Notes under the pieces: generated by a model | Databases searched by the model: none | Seen by the model: only the letters and a program-made list of their open reading frames with translations | What the model was told of the DNA's origin: nothing | Shown here: piece by piece, positions 34,443 through 42,544 of the stretch | Position numbering within the stretch: the stretch's first letter is position 1 | Layout of the letters: every line of letters begins with the position of its first letter | Made by a program: the position numbers and the translations under genes | Source: CALJIC01 sp039805565 | Lineage (GTDB): Bacteria; Chloroflexota; Chloroflexia; Chloroflexales; Roseiflexaceae | Direction of reading: 5' to 3' | Length of the DNA: 48,508 bases | Assembly: GCA_039805565.1 (NCBI GenBank) | Contig: JBDLTZ010000255.1 | Coordinates: 1-48,508 of the forward strand

Positions 34443-36713
34443 TTAACCACGATCTCGCGCTGGTGTCCTATCGGCCTCTACATCCTGACCCGTGAGGGAG
34501 GGGATAAGGGCAACGGTCGCGCCTGAGGTCGTCCCGCAGCAGCCGCACCCTGCGTCGCCGCATGCCTGCCCCTCGTCGTCGGCCGTGGGCGCTGCCTCCG
34601 CACGTGGGGGCGGCGAGCTGGCCCGCCCATCGCGCTGGCGAAGCAGACGCGACGAGTTCGCCATGATCCCGAGGTCCGGCAGCGACTGCGCGGCGGCGGC
34701 GAGCACCGGCGGCAGGACGCCGAGGGCGGCGAGCGTCAGCCCCACCAGGTTGTAGAGCGCCGTGAAGCCGATGTTGGTCTTCACCACGCGCATGGTGCGC
34801 CGCGCGATCCGCAGCAGCTCCGGCACCAGCGTCCAGTCGTCGCGCATCAGCGCCACGTGCGCCGCTTCGATCGCCACGTCGGTCCCGGCCACGCCCATTG
34901 CGATCCCGATGTCGGCCTGGGCCAGCGCCGGCGCGTCGTTCACCCCGTCGCCCACCATGATCACTCGCCGGCCGCGCGCCTGGTGCTCCCTCACCACCGC
35001 GATCTTGTCCTCGGGCAGGAGGTTGGCGCGGAAGCCGATTCCCAGCGGCCCCGCGAGCGCCGCCGCCGTCCGCTCGTTGTCCCCGGTGAGCAGCTCGACC
35101 TCGCGGATGCCGAGCGCGCGGACCTGCGCCAGCGCCTCGGCCACCTCGGGGCGCGGCGTGTCAGAGGCCGCCAGCACGCCGATGAGGGCGCCGTCACGCG
35201 TGACGTACAGCAGCGTCTTGCCCGCAGCTTCGAGCGAGGCCGCGCCCGGCGCATCGGCCCCTCTCAGCACCAGCCGCCGGCTGCCGACCATCACTGTGTG
35301 CCCGCCCACCTCGGCGGTCACGCCCTGCCCAGGAACGGCCGCGAAGCGCGCTGGCGCCATGACGTGCAGCCCCCTGGCCCGCGCCGCGGCGCGCACCGCG
35401 CCCGCAAGCGGGTGCTCCGAGTCGCGCTCAGCCGATGCGGCGAGCGCCAGCACCTCGTCCGCGGGCAACTGGCCGATGGGCACCACATCAGTGATCTGTG
35501 GCCGACCGAGCGTCAGCGTGCCGGTCTTATCCACCAGCAGCACGTCGGCGCGGGCGAGAGCCTCGAGGTACTTGCCGCCCTTGATCAGCAGCCCGCGCTT
35601 CGCAGCCGCCCCGACCGAGGCCAGCATCGCAATCGGTGTGGCGAGCGCGAACGAGCAGGAGCAGGCCACCACCAGCACCGCCGCCGTCGCCAGCGGGTCG
35701 CGCCGCAGGATGAACGTCAGCGCGGCCACGCCCGCCACCACCGGCAGGTACCAGGCCGAGAAGCGGTCGGCGATGCGCTGGACGTCCGCGCGGTGCGCCT
35801 CGGCCTCCTCGACCATGCGGATGATCTTGCCGAAGGTGGTGTCGGCGCCCACAGCCGTGGCGCGCAGCCGCAGGCTCCCGAGCTGCGCGATGGTGGCCGC
35901 GAAGACCTTCGCCCCCGGCCCGGCCTCGACCGGCATGGACTCGCCGGTGATGGCCGCCTGGTCCACCGTGGCCTGGCCGGCCACTACCACGCCGTCCACC
36001 GGGATCTGCTCGCCCGGCCGCACCACCACCAGGTCGTACGGCCGGACCTCGGTGACAGGCAGCTCAACCTCGGCGCCCTCTCGCTCGACACGCGCCAGCT
36101 TCGGCGCGAGCGCCGTGAGGTTTCTGACCGCCCGGCGGGCGCGCTCGGCGGTGAAGCGCTCGGCGTACTCGCCCACCCGCATGAAGAACACGACGATCAG
36201 CGCGGTGGCCCACTCGCCCACGGCGATCGCGGCGATCGCGCCGACGCTCATCAGCGTGTGTGAGATCACCTGCCCGCGCAGCGCGGCCAGCACGACGCCG
36301 CGGAAGATCGGGTAGCCCCCGACCAGCACCAGCGCGAGCCAGAGCGGCCACGGGACGCGGTCGGTCACGGCGTCGAACAGGCCCAGCCACTCGCCGCCGA
36401 CGACCAGCAGCAGCACGGCCCCTGCCACCAGTCCGAACAGCAGCAGCACCTGGCGCGTGAAGTCGCGCGCGGCGTCGGGCGCCCCCTCCGCCGCCTGGGC
36501 CGGAACGCGGTAGCCGGCGCGCGCGACGGCGGCGTGGATATCCGGCAGGTCGGCCTGCGCCGGGTCTAGCCGCACCACGGCCTTCTCGGCGCTGAGGAGC
36601 ACATCGACCGACTCGACGCCCGGCAGTGCGGCGATCGCCTGCCGCACGTGACGGGTGCACTCGGCGCAGTCCATCCCGGCCACCGGGACCTCAATCGTGC
36701 GTAGTGCTGCCAT
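34443..36713 (-). CDS. P1B-type heavy-metal ATPase with Cys-rich C-terminal tail
   Basis: 756 residues; start ATG at 36713 overlaps the end of the CmtR-like gene by 23 bases. Order: N-terminal HMA domain with GMDCAEC (Cys16, Cys19), helices 1-4, actuator with TGES (257-260), helix 6 with CSCSFALATP (Cys351, Cys353), phosphorylation loop DKTGTLT (Asp395), HP at 434-435, TGDN and GDGVNDAPAL. After the last helix (SLPDLGIMANSS) comes a hydrophilic tail with CGDAGCGCC (Cys718, 723, 725, 726). It exports a soft metal with ATP. Helix 6 has CSC where CadA/ZntA/CopA have CPC, so the metal cannot be assigned by the normal rule. The CmtR-like partner favours Cd or Pb. Confidence 0.92.
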   Translation of the reverse strand: MAALRTIEVPVAGMDCAECTRHVRQAIAALPGVESVDVLLSAEKAVVRLDPAQADLPDIHAAVARAGYRVPAQAAEGAPDAARDFTRQVLLLFGLVAGAVLLLVVGGEWLGLFDAVTDRVPWPLWLALVLVGGYPIFRGVVLAALRGQVISHTLMSVGAIAAIAVGEWATALIVVFFMRVGEYAERFTAERARRAVRNLTALAPKLARVEREGAEVELPVTEVRPYDLVVVRPGEQIPVDGVVVAGQATVDQAAITGESMPVEAGPGAKVFAATIAQLGSLRLRATAVGADTTFGKIIRMVEEAEAHRADVQRIADRFSAWYLPVVAGVAALTFILRRDPLATAAVLVVACSCSFALATPIAMLASVGAAAKRGLLIKGGKYLEALARADVLLVDKTGTLTLGRPQITDVVPIGQLPADEVLALAASAERDSEHPLAGAVRAAARARGLHVMAPARFAAVPGQGVTAEVGGHTVMVGSRRLVLRGADAPGAASLEAAGKTLLYVTRDGALIGVLAASDTPRPEVAEALAQVRALGIREVELLTGDNERTAAALAGPLGIGFRANLLPEDKIAVVREHQARGRRVIMVGDGVNDAPALAQADIGIAMGVAGTDVAIEAAHVALMRDDWTLVPELLRIARRTMRVVKTNIGFTALYNLVGLTLAALGVLPPVLAAAAQSLPDLGIMANSSRLLRQRDGRASSPPPRAEAAPTADDEGQACGDAGCGCCGTTSGATVALIPSLTGQDVEADRTPARDRG

Positions 36714-37086
36714 TGGTTGGTTCCTCACGCTTGGAGGCAGATGCGGTGGTGTAGCGGGTACACTCGTAGACGCCGCGCGCAACGTCGGCCAGCAGCTCGT
36801 CTGCCAGGGAGAGGAGCTGCGCGACCCGCGCATCGCTCAGGCGGTAGCGGACGAAGCGGCCCTGCTGCTCACGCGTGACCAGGCCGCAGTCCCAGAGACA
36901 GGCCAGGTGGTTGGAGGTGTTGGACTGGCTGAGGCCCGTGGCTTCGACCAGCTCGGAGACGGTGCGGGGGGAGCCGCGGAGCGCCTCCAGGATCGCGAGC
37001 CGCGATGGGTCCGCGAGGCCGCGGTACAGCTTGGCCTTGATGTCAATCGCTCGGGGGGCGGCCGGTGCACGCACAGAGAGCCTCAT
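36691..37086 (-). CDS. CmtR-like ArsR/SmtB metal-sensing repressor
   Basis: 131 residues. Winged helix: YRGLADPSRLAILEALRG, then TVSELVEATGLSQSNTSNHL as recognition region. Cys63 and Cys67 (HLACLWDCGLV) plus Cys109 (VYECT) repeat the spacing of mycobacterial CmtR (Cys57, Cys61, Cys102), a Cd/Pb sensor; the ArsR and CadC cysteine patterns are absent. Binding of metal would release it from the palindrome that covers its own promoter and start codon. The ATPase gene overlaps its 3' end, so sensor and pump are one transcript. The long polar tail after residue 112 is not part of the fold. Confidence 0.88.
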   Translation of the reverse strand: MRLSVRAPAAPRAIDIKAKLYRGLADPSRLAILEALRGSPRTVSELVEATGLSQSNTSNHLACLWDCGLVTREQQGRFVRYRLSDARVAQLLSLADELLADVARGVYECTRYTTASASKREEPTNGSTTHD

Positions 37087-37139
37087 ATCACCATATCACT
37101 TGATGGTGATATATTATGCGAGCGAGGGATCGCTGTCAA
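37085..37139 (-). promoter_or_regulatory. Promoter-operator of the CmtR-like/ATPase operon
   Basis: Minus-strand -35 TTGACA (37139-37134), 17-base spacer, -10 TAATAT (37116-37111). Directly downstream and touching the -10 is a palindrome with perfect 10-bp arms ATATCACCAT/ATGGTGATAT (37085-37094 and 37103-37112, 8-base centre), which also contains a 7-bp pair ATATCAC/GTGATAT. The transcription start should fall inside it, and it reaches into the ATG. This is the typical place and symmetry of an ArsR-family operator. Confidence 0.85.
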
Positions 37140-37188
37140 GAGCTACCTGCGATCGCCCTCATCGTGGATGGACAGCCGAGCAGGGCTG

Positions 37189-37317
37189 CGGACGATGAGA
37201 CGCGCCAGTTAAGCGCTGGCGTGGTCGTCCGACGGTATGCTGTCCGCAGCTCGTCGTATTGCCAGCCGCGAAGGCTGACACTGGTATGAGCAGCGGCGAG
37301 GGGATTGCCGCTGCTCA
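37189..37317. promoter_or_regulatory. Three consecutive stem-loops in the space before the metal operon
   Basis: (a) 37189-37231: CGGACGA/TCGTCCG outer and CGCCAG/CTGGCG inner stems. (b) 37263-37277: CAGCC/GGCTG. (c) 37287-37317: perfect 11-bp TGAGCAGCGGC/GCCGCTGCTCA, loop of 9. The 37117-37398 space has no gene. Stem (c) may end the sugar operon that stops at 37399; the others may be a small RNA or leader. Confidence 0.45.
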
Positions 37318-37398
37318 GAGACCGCTTCTGGTCCGAAAGGGCCATCCAGCTCAATTGTGAGCGCACATGCTGGAGGCTCAGGATGATAGGGCAGCCTT

Positions 37399-38472
37399 TC
37401 AGCCGCTAAGGGAGCTCCCCTCTCGGCGCCATAGCCCAAGGTAGGCGTGCGCGACGCGCAGGTCCTCCAGCGCCTCGGCCGCTTCGCACGGCGGCGGTGC
37501 TTCCCCGCGCAGAGCTCGGACAAATGCCGCGGCCTGCTCGTACATCGCGTGCGACCACGGCAGGTGCGGAACGACTGTCTCCGGCACCCTCCCGCCCCCT
37601 GGGTCTCGCAGCACCTCCACTCGCCCCGGCCGGTTGCGCGCGAGCGGCGCCGGGAGGTCGAGCCGCACATACCCGCGCTCGAAGGCCGCGAGCGCGGACT
37701 CCTGCCAGTCCACCGTCGTCTGGTAGGGCGTCATCTCGATCGTGCCCGTGACGCCGCTGGCGCTCTCGGCCACCAGCAGTACCCCGCTTCGGTCGGCGTA
37801 GGCGACCCGGTACGGCTCGCCGAGCAGGTAGCGCAGCAGGTTCACCTGGTGGATGTAGTAGTTCACGAACTGCACGTACTCGCGGTATGTCGCTGCGTCC
37901 ATATCGTCGGCCGGCGGGTCGGTAGCCTCATCCGGCACGGGCTCGTCGCTGCGGATGATGTCTGTGAAGCCGCCGGCAATCCAGTCGCCGGCCGGCATGG
38001 TGATCCGCACGTAGCGCAGGGCCCCTAGTTCGCCGCTCTCCCGCAGGCGTGCGATCTCGCCGCGTGCGTAGACAGTCGCCGGGTCGCAGCGCTTGTGGTA
38101 GCCCACCATGTGCCAGGAGCCGCCGGCCTCGAGCGCGGCGAGCAGGCGCTCGCCCACCGCGAGCGAGGCGGCCAGCGGTTTTTCGGTGAGCACCGGGATC
38201 CCGGCGCGGTAGAGCTCCGGCAGCACCAGGCCGTGGCGGTGGAACTGCTGGATGGCGACAACCCCATCGAGCTCCTCGCGCGCGAGGAGATCGGACGCGC
38301 TCGGATACACTCGTGGGATGTCGTAGCGGCGGGCGACAGCCCTCGCCAGCTCCGGACGCAGCTCGGCGATCGCCACCACCTCGCAGCCCGGGACCGCCAC
38401 GTAGTTACGCAGATGGGCGGCCTGCCCCATGTTGCCGACTCCGATGAAGCCGATACGTACCTTCCGATCCAT
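37399..38472 (-). CDS. Gfo/Idh/MocA-family oxidoreductase
   Basis: 357 residues from the ATG at 38472 (AGGAG eleven bases upstream; two bases after the cupin stop). Rossmann start VRIGFIGVGNMGQAAHLR; catalytic motif VLTEKPLAAS with Lys98; substrate-domain motifs VGYHKRCDPA and VNYYIHQVNLLRYLLGE. NAD(P)-dependent oxidation or reduction of a sugar, often at C3 for glycosides or C1/C2 for inositol. Last gene of the seven-gene operon and the only redox enzyme in it. Together with the TIM barrels it suggests a keto-sugar route; which carbon is oxidised cannot be read. Confidence 0.88.
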   Translation of the reverse strand: MDRKVRIGFIGVGNMGQAAHLRNYVAVPGCEVVAIAELRPELARAVARRYDIPRVYPSASDLLAREELDGVVAIQQFHRHGLVLPELYRAGIPVLTEKPLAASLAVGERLLAALEAGGSWHMVGYHKRCDPATVYARGEIARLRESGELGALRYVRITMPAGDWIAGGFTDIIRSDEPVPDEATDPPADDMDAATYREYVQFVNYYIHQVNLLRYLLGEPYRVAYADRSGVLLVAESASGVTGTIEMTPYQTTVDWQESALAAFERGYVRLDLPAPLARNRPGRVEVLRDPGGGRVPETVVPHLPWSHAMYEQAAAFVRALRGEAPPPCEAAEALEDLRVAHAYLGLWRREGSSLSG

Positions 38473-38474
38473 GG

Positions 38475-38861
38475 CTATGACGACTCCTCTGTATCTGGTC
38501 GCCAACCGACCGACACCCAGACCAGCGGCAGCGTGGCCGCCGGGTCGTTTCGTACCTCGTGGACTGCGTGGGACGGGATGGAGACGGCCACTCCGCCCGA
38601 TACGGGGATCTCGATGTCACTAACGCGCATCACGCCCGTGCCGCTCACGAAGACGTAGACCTCTGCGCTTGGGTGGTGGTGCGCCTCCAGCGCCATGCCA
38701 GGGTCCAGGACGGCCCAGCATGGCGGATAGGCCAGAGCACGAGGCCACGGAACCGGTGCTCCCACGTCCGCGAACAGCGGCTGCACGAAGACTGTGTCCC
38801 CGTGTGCTGGACGGGCCTGCGTGCGGTCGAGCCGGTCTATGCGCAGTGGTGTCTCGCTCAT
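38475..38861 (-). CDS. Small cupin protein
   Basis: 128 residues starting at the ATG at 38861; this ATG shares four bases with the stop of the TIM-barrel gene (ATGA). Cupin motif 1 is HHHPSAEVYVFVSGTGVMRV (metal ligands His-His-Glu), motif 2 is VAVSIPSHAVHEVRN (last His). A single-domain cupin, so a sugar isomerase or a small partner subunit of the coupled TIM-barrel protein is possible. It is not a sugar-phosphate isomerase of the ManA length. Confidence 0.78.
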   Translation of the reverse strand: MSETPLRIDRLDRTQARPAHGDTVFVQPLFADVGAPVPWPRALAYPPCWAVLDPGMALEAHHHPSAEVYVFVSGTGVMRVSDIEIPVSGGVAVSIPSHAVHEVRNDPAATLPLVWVSVGWRPDTEESS

Positions 38862-39694
38862 GCCGGCGTACGCTCCGGCTCGCACAGCGGCGCCAGGCTG
38901 GCGTAGCAGCGCCTGGCCGTTTCCGCAGCCGGGAGCGCCCACAGGTCGGCGTTGAACAGCTCGATCGAGAAGAAGCCGCGGTAGCCGTGCCGCTCCAGCG
39001 CCCCGATGAGCGCCGGAAGATCAAGGATACCCTCGCCCGGCAGGACCCGGTCGCTGTTGCAGTTGCTGAGCTCGCCAGGCTTGTCGCGCATGTCGTTGAG
39101 GTGGACGTGCCGGATCCACGGCACGGTCTCGGCGGTGAGATGCTCAAACTTCGTCACCGTTGTGTGGTAGTGTGCAGGGTCGAACAGCACGCCAACCCGC
39201 GGGTGGTCCGCCAGCCGCGCAACGTGGACCGCGCTCTGCAAGCTCTTCACGAGCGGCCCCCAGTTGAACTCGAGCGCGATCGTGACATCCAGGCCCTCGG
39301 TTGCCGTCGCGAGAGACCGCAGAGCGTCGGCCACGGTCTCGAGCGCATCGATCCCGGGCTGCGCGGGGCCGTCCGTGCCGACCACCAGGGTGCCGCCGCC
39401 TAGGTCGTGGATGAGGCGCGCGTTCTCCAGCTGGAGCGCCCGATTGGCCTGCTGCTCCTCCTCGGTCCCGAAGCAGACGAGTGCGGCCTGAAAGCCGCCG
39501 ATCGACCGGAGACCGTGGGCCTCGGAGAGACGACGGGCGTCGGCAGGCGTGCGCCCCTGGGCGATCCAGCCCTTGACAAGTGGCAGCACGAACTCGACGC
39601 TCTGAAAACCGGCCCCGGCGTAGGCCACCAGCGCCTCCTCGAGCGTCTCCTGGCGCGTGCTCACCGAGTTGATGGCCAGTTGGGATAGTTTCAT
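38858..39694 (-). CDS. Xylose-isomerase-like TIM-barrel protein (second of operon)
   Basis: 278 residues, AP-endonuclease-2/IolE-type barrel. Metal ligands are at typical places: ALEFNWGPL (Glu), VLFDPAHYHTT (Asp, His), IRHVHLNDMRD (His, Asp) and FFSIELFNADLW (Glu). Such enzymes act as epimerases, isomerases or dehydratases on keto-sugars, or as the alpha subunit of C-glycoside deglycosidases. The stop overlaps the cupin start, which hints that both products form one complex or are needed in equal number. The ribosome site before the ATG is weak (GAGAG). Confidence 0.82.
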   Translation of the reverse strand: MKLSQLAINSVSTRQETLEEALVAYAGAGFQSVEFVLPLVKGWIAQGRTPADARRLSEAHGLRSIGGFQAALVCFGTEEEQQANRALQLENARLIHDLGGGTLVVGTDGPAQPGIDALETVADALRSLATATEGLDVTIALEFNWGPLVKSLQSAVHVARLADHPRVGVLFDPAHYHTTVTKFEHLTAETVPWIRHVHLNDMRDKPGELSNCNSDRVLPGEGILDLPALIGALERHGYRGFFSIELFNADLWALPAAETARRCYASLAPLCEPERTPA

Positions 39695-39751
39695 GGGTAT
39701 GCTCTCTCAGGTCGTGCACTGGCGAGACGACAGTGTCGACGGGCGGGGAGA

Positions 39752-40627
39752 CTAGCTCGGGTGGACCAGCGGGCGGAGCACCTGGCGGCCGCGCACCAGG
39801 CCCTCGTCGAAGCGGTCGCCGCTGAAGACCTCGTCCTCGTGCTCGATCGCCACGCCGCCCGAGTAGCCGATCTCACGCAGCGCCGCGACGAACGTGGCCC
39901 AGCTGATCATGCCGTAGCCGGGGATGCGGAAGCGGAAGGCGTTTCCGTTGACGCCGCCGCGGTAGCGCCGCTCGGGGAAGAGCTCGACGTCCTTGGCGTG
40001 GACGTGGTACACCCGGTCGCGGTACTCGTAGAGCGCGCGCATGTGGTCGATCCCCTGCCAGGCGAGGTGCGAGGGGTCGAACTCGATGCCGATCGCCCGG
40101 GACGGCACGGCGGCGAACCAGGCGTCCCAGGTGTCGGGCGAGCCGCCCATGTTCACGGGCTTGAACGGCAGCCGCCCGCCGAAGCCCATCCAGTTCTCGA
40201 ACGCCAGCCGCAGGCCGCGCCGCTCGGCATGCTGCGCCACCGGCCCGAAGCGGTCCGCGAACAGCTGCACGTTGGCGTCCCAGTCGCGCGCTGCGTCGAA
40301 GCCGCTCATGCTCGCGATGGTCTGCACGCCAAGCGCCTCGGCCGCGTCGAAGACGCGCTCGTAGGCGGCGAGCACCAGCTCTGGCCCGGCCGCGTTGAAC
40401 ACTGCTCCCCGGAAGGCGACGTCATAGTAGGCGAGCGCGCTGATGCTCACCCCGTGGGCGCGGCACTCGGCACGCGTCTGCTCGATCGCGGACGCGTCGA
40501 GCGCCCCTGTATCCGCGCGGCCGAAGGCATCGGTCCGCAGCTCGACGGCGTCGAACCCCAGGCGTGCCGCCTTCTCGATATCGGCGATTGCCGCCGTCAG
40601 AAACCCGAGATGCATGATCTGCTCCAT
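39752..40627 (-). CDS. Xylose-isomerase-like TIM-barrel protein (first of operon)
   Basis: 291 residues from the ATG at 40627 (CGGGAG upstream); an ATG at 40669 is possible but has no ribosome site. Metal ligands: LAFENWMGFGG (Glu), GIEFDPSHLAWQGID (Asp, His), RVYHVHAKDVELFPE (His, Asp) and GVAIEHEDEVFSG (Glu). The WMGFGGRLPFKPVNMGGSPD loop is long and should shape the substrate pocket. Only distantly similar to the second barrel, so the two probably catalyse different steps. Between the permease gene (45 bases) and the second barrel (57 bases) in the operon. Confidence 0.82.
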   Translation of the reverse strand: MEQIMHLGFLTAAIADIEKAARLGFDAVELRTDAFGRADTGALDASAIEQTRAECRAHGVSISALAYYDVAFRGAVFNAAGPELVLAAYERVFDAAEALGVQTIASMSGFDAARDWDANVQLFADRFGPVAQHAERRGLRLAFENWMGFGGRLPFKPVNMGGSPDTWDAWFAAVPSRAIGIEFDPSHLAWQGIDHMRALYEYRDRVYHVHAKDVELFPERRYRGGVNGNAFRFRIPGYGMISWATFVAALREIGYSGGVAIEHEDEVFSGDRFDEGLVRGRQVLRPLVHPS

Positions 40628-40672
40628 ATCACTCCCGCGCTCCACCGGCGTGGCGGCCGAGGAGCGCATGGC

Positions 40673-41536
40673 CTAGCCCTTGACGGCTCCTGACGTGAGC
40701 CCCTGGATGAACTGGCGCTGCATCAGCACGTACACCACGATCATCGGCAGCGAGCCGACGGTGAGCGCTGCGAAGACCTGCTCCCACTCCGAGCGCCCCC
40801 ACTCGTAGAAGAACACCTGGATCGCCAGCGGCAGCGTGCGCATCTCCGGCGACCGGATGAGGATGAGCGCTAGAAAGTACTGGTTCCAGGCGCCGAGGAA
40901 CTCCAAAATGCTCACCGTGGCGAAGGCCGGCCCGGCGATCGGCACGACCACGCGCCAGAAGGCGCCGAAGGGCGTTGCGCCGTCCACGACCGCTGCCTCC
41001 GTCAGCTCGCGCGGGATACTGCGGAAGAATGCCTGGAAGATAAAGATCGCCAGCGGCAGCGAGCCGGCCACCATTGGCAGGACGAGCCCCAGGTAGCTGT
41101 CGGTCAGGCGGAGCCGCACCAGCATCACGTAGAGCGGAATAACAGGCACGGGCGCCTGCATGGTCAGCACGAATAGCAGCAGTATGGCCGCTGAGAAGCG
41201 GAAGCGGAAGCGCGCGAGCGCGTAGCCCGCCGGCGCGGCGAGCGCCAGCACTGCGAGCACGGTGGCGGCGGATACCACGATGCTGTTGACGAGCGCGTTG
41301 CCGAGCCTCGCGCGCTCCCATGCCCGGCTGTAGTTCTCCCACTGCGGGGCCCCAGGCAGCCCCCAGATGTTTGAGACCAGCTCTCCCTGAGTCTTGAGCG
41401 AGGCGAACACCATCCAGACCACGGGATAGACGATGACCAGCACGAACAGGATCAGGATGACGTGGCTGGCGATGGCGATCAGCCGCTCCTGGAGGAGAAG
41501 CGACGGCTGCCGGGGCGGGTTCACCGTCATACGCAT
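40673..41536 (-). CDS. CUT1 sugar ABC transporter permease (MalG type), second system
   Basis: 287 residues and six helices. EAA loop: LTEAAVVDGATPFGAFWRVV at about residue 175. The ribosome site GGAGGAGT is seven bases before the ATG at 41536, within the end of the partner permease gene; four bases separate stop and start. Belongs to the AraC-controlled operon. Confidence 0.93.
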   Translation of the reverse strand: MRMTVNPPRQPSLLLQERLIAIASHVILILFVLVIVYPVVWMVFASLKTQGELVSNIWGLPGAPQWENYSRAWERARLGNALVNSIVVSAATVLAVLALAAPAGYALARFRFRFSAAILLLFVLTMQAPVPVIPLYVMLVRLRLTDSYLGLVLPMVAGSLPLAIFIFQAFFRSIPRELTEAAVVDGATPFGAFWRVVVPIAGPAFATVSILEFLGAWNQYFLALILIRSPEMRTLPLAIQVFFYEWGRSEWEQVFAALTVGSLPMIVVYVLMQRQFIQGLTSGAVKG

Positions 41537-41540
41537 GGCG

Positions 41541-42479
41541 TCACTCCTCCGGCTGCGTGCTGGCGCGCATCACGCGCAGCTGCACGAGCGCCACGAACGT
41601 CACCAGGGCCAGCAGCGCGTAGGACAGCGCCGTGCCATACCCGATGCGGTTGAACTTGAACGCCTGGAGATAGGTGTGCAGCGCGAGAACGTTGGTGGAG
41701 TTCGCGGGGCCGCCCTCGGTCATAACATAGGGGATGTCGAACACGTTGAGCGCGCCCATCAGGGACAGCGTCACATTGACTACCATCACTGGGCCGAGCA
41801 GCGGCAGGGTGATCCGCGTGAACTGGCGCCAGCGCGAGGCGCCGTCCACGCGGGCCGCGTCGTACAGCTCGGTGGGGATCGCCTGTAGCCCCGCCAGAAA
41901 GATCACCATGTGGAAGCCGTACCACTTCCAGATATCCACGATGATCAGCGATAGCAGGGCGATGCGTGGGTCGCCGAGCCAGTCCAGGGCCATGAACGAG
42001 AGCCCGAGCGCGCGCAGCAGATTGTTGACCAGCCCGAAGTCGTTGTTGAAGATCCACGACCAGAGGATGCCGACCACGACGAACGACATCACGACCGGCA
42101 TGAAGAGCGCGGTGCGGTACACGTCGCGCCCGCGCAGCTCCTGGTGGAGCAGCACCGCCAGGAAGAGCGAGAGCGCGACCTTGCCGGCGACGGTCCCCAC
42201 AGCATATTGTACGTTGTTCCAGAGCGCGCCGATCAGCCGCTCGTCGCCGAACATACGCTCGAAGTTCCGGAGCCCGATGAACTCAGGGGGCTTGATGCCG
42301 TCCCAGCGGAGGAGCGCAAGGTAGAAGCCTCCCACCAGTGGGACGAGCTTGAACACGGAGTAGATCAGCAGCGCAGGAAGAACCCACAAGTACGGGCTCA
42401 GCACGCGCAGCATCCGCAGCTGCCGCACGGCGCCCGGCTGGGCCTGGCCGACACCGCTGGTTATCTGTGAGCTCGCCAT
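41541..42479 (-). CDS. CUT1 sugar ABC transporter permease (MalF type), second system
   Basis: 312 residues. SPYLWVLPALLIYSVFKLVP is helix 1, and the EAA loop reads LYDAARVDGASRWRQFTRIT. GAGGAGGACG precedes the ATG. Forms the channel with the neighbouring permease; ATPase missing from the cluster as in the first system. The 65-base gap upstream holds a 19-bp hairpin. Confidence 0.93.
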   Translation of the reverse strand: MASSQITSGVGQAQPGAVRQLRMLRVLSPYLWVLPALLIYSVFKLVPLVGGFYLALLRWDGIKPPEFIGLRNFERMFGDERLIGALWNNVQYAVGTVAGKVALSLFLAVLLHQELRGRDVYRTALFMPVVMSFVVVGILWSWIFNNDFGLVNNLLRALGLSFMALDWLGDPRIALLSLIIVDIWKWYGFHMVIFLAGLQAIPTELYDAARVDGASRWRQFTRITLPLLGPVMVVNVTLSLMGALNVFDIPYVMTEGGPANSTNVLALHTYLQAFKFNRIGYGTALSYALLALVTFVALVQLRVMRASTQPEE

Positions 42480-42494
42480 CGTCCTCCTCGACGC

Positions 42495-42542
42495 AGCGCC
42501 GGGCCGGTGAGGCGCCGCACCTGCCTCACCGGCCCAGGCGCT
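42495..42542 (-). promoter_or_regulatory. Long hairpin between binding-protein and permease genes
   Basis: Perfect 13-bp stem (42501-42513 with 42523-42535, loop of 9) extended by 6 more pairs (42495-42500 with 42537-42542) around a single bulged A. It starts 2 bases after the binding-protein stop. No T run, so it is a stabiliser or partial terminator rather than a full one. Confidence 0.75.
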
Positions 42543-42544
42543 CG

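Noticed and set aside
34762..36315. 517-residue Ser/Ala-rich frame opposite the P1B ATPase
   Set aside because: Shadow of the ATPase codons; no motif and no ribosome site.
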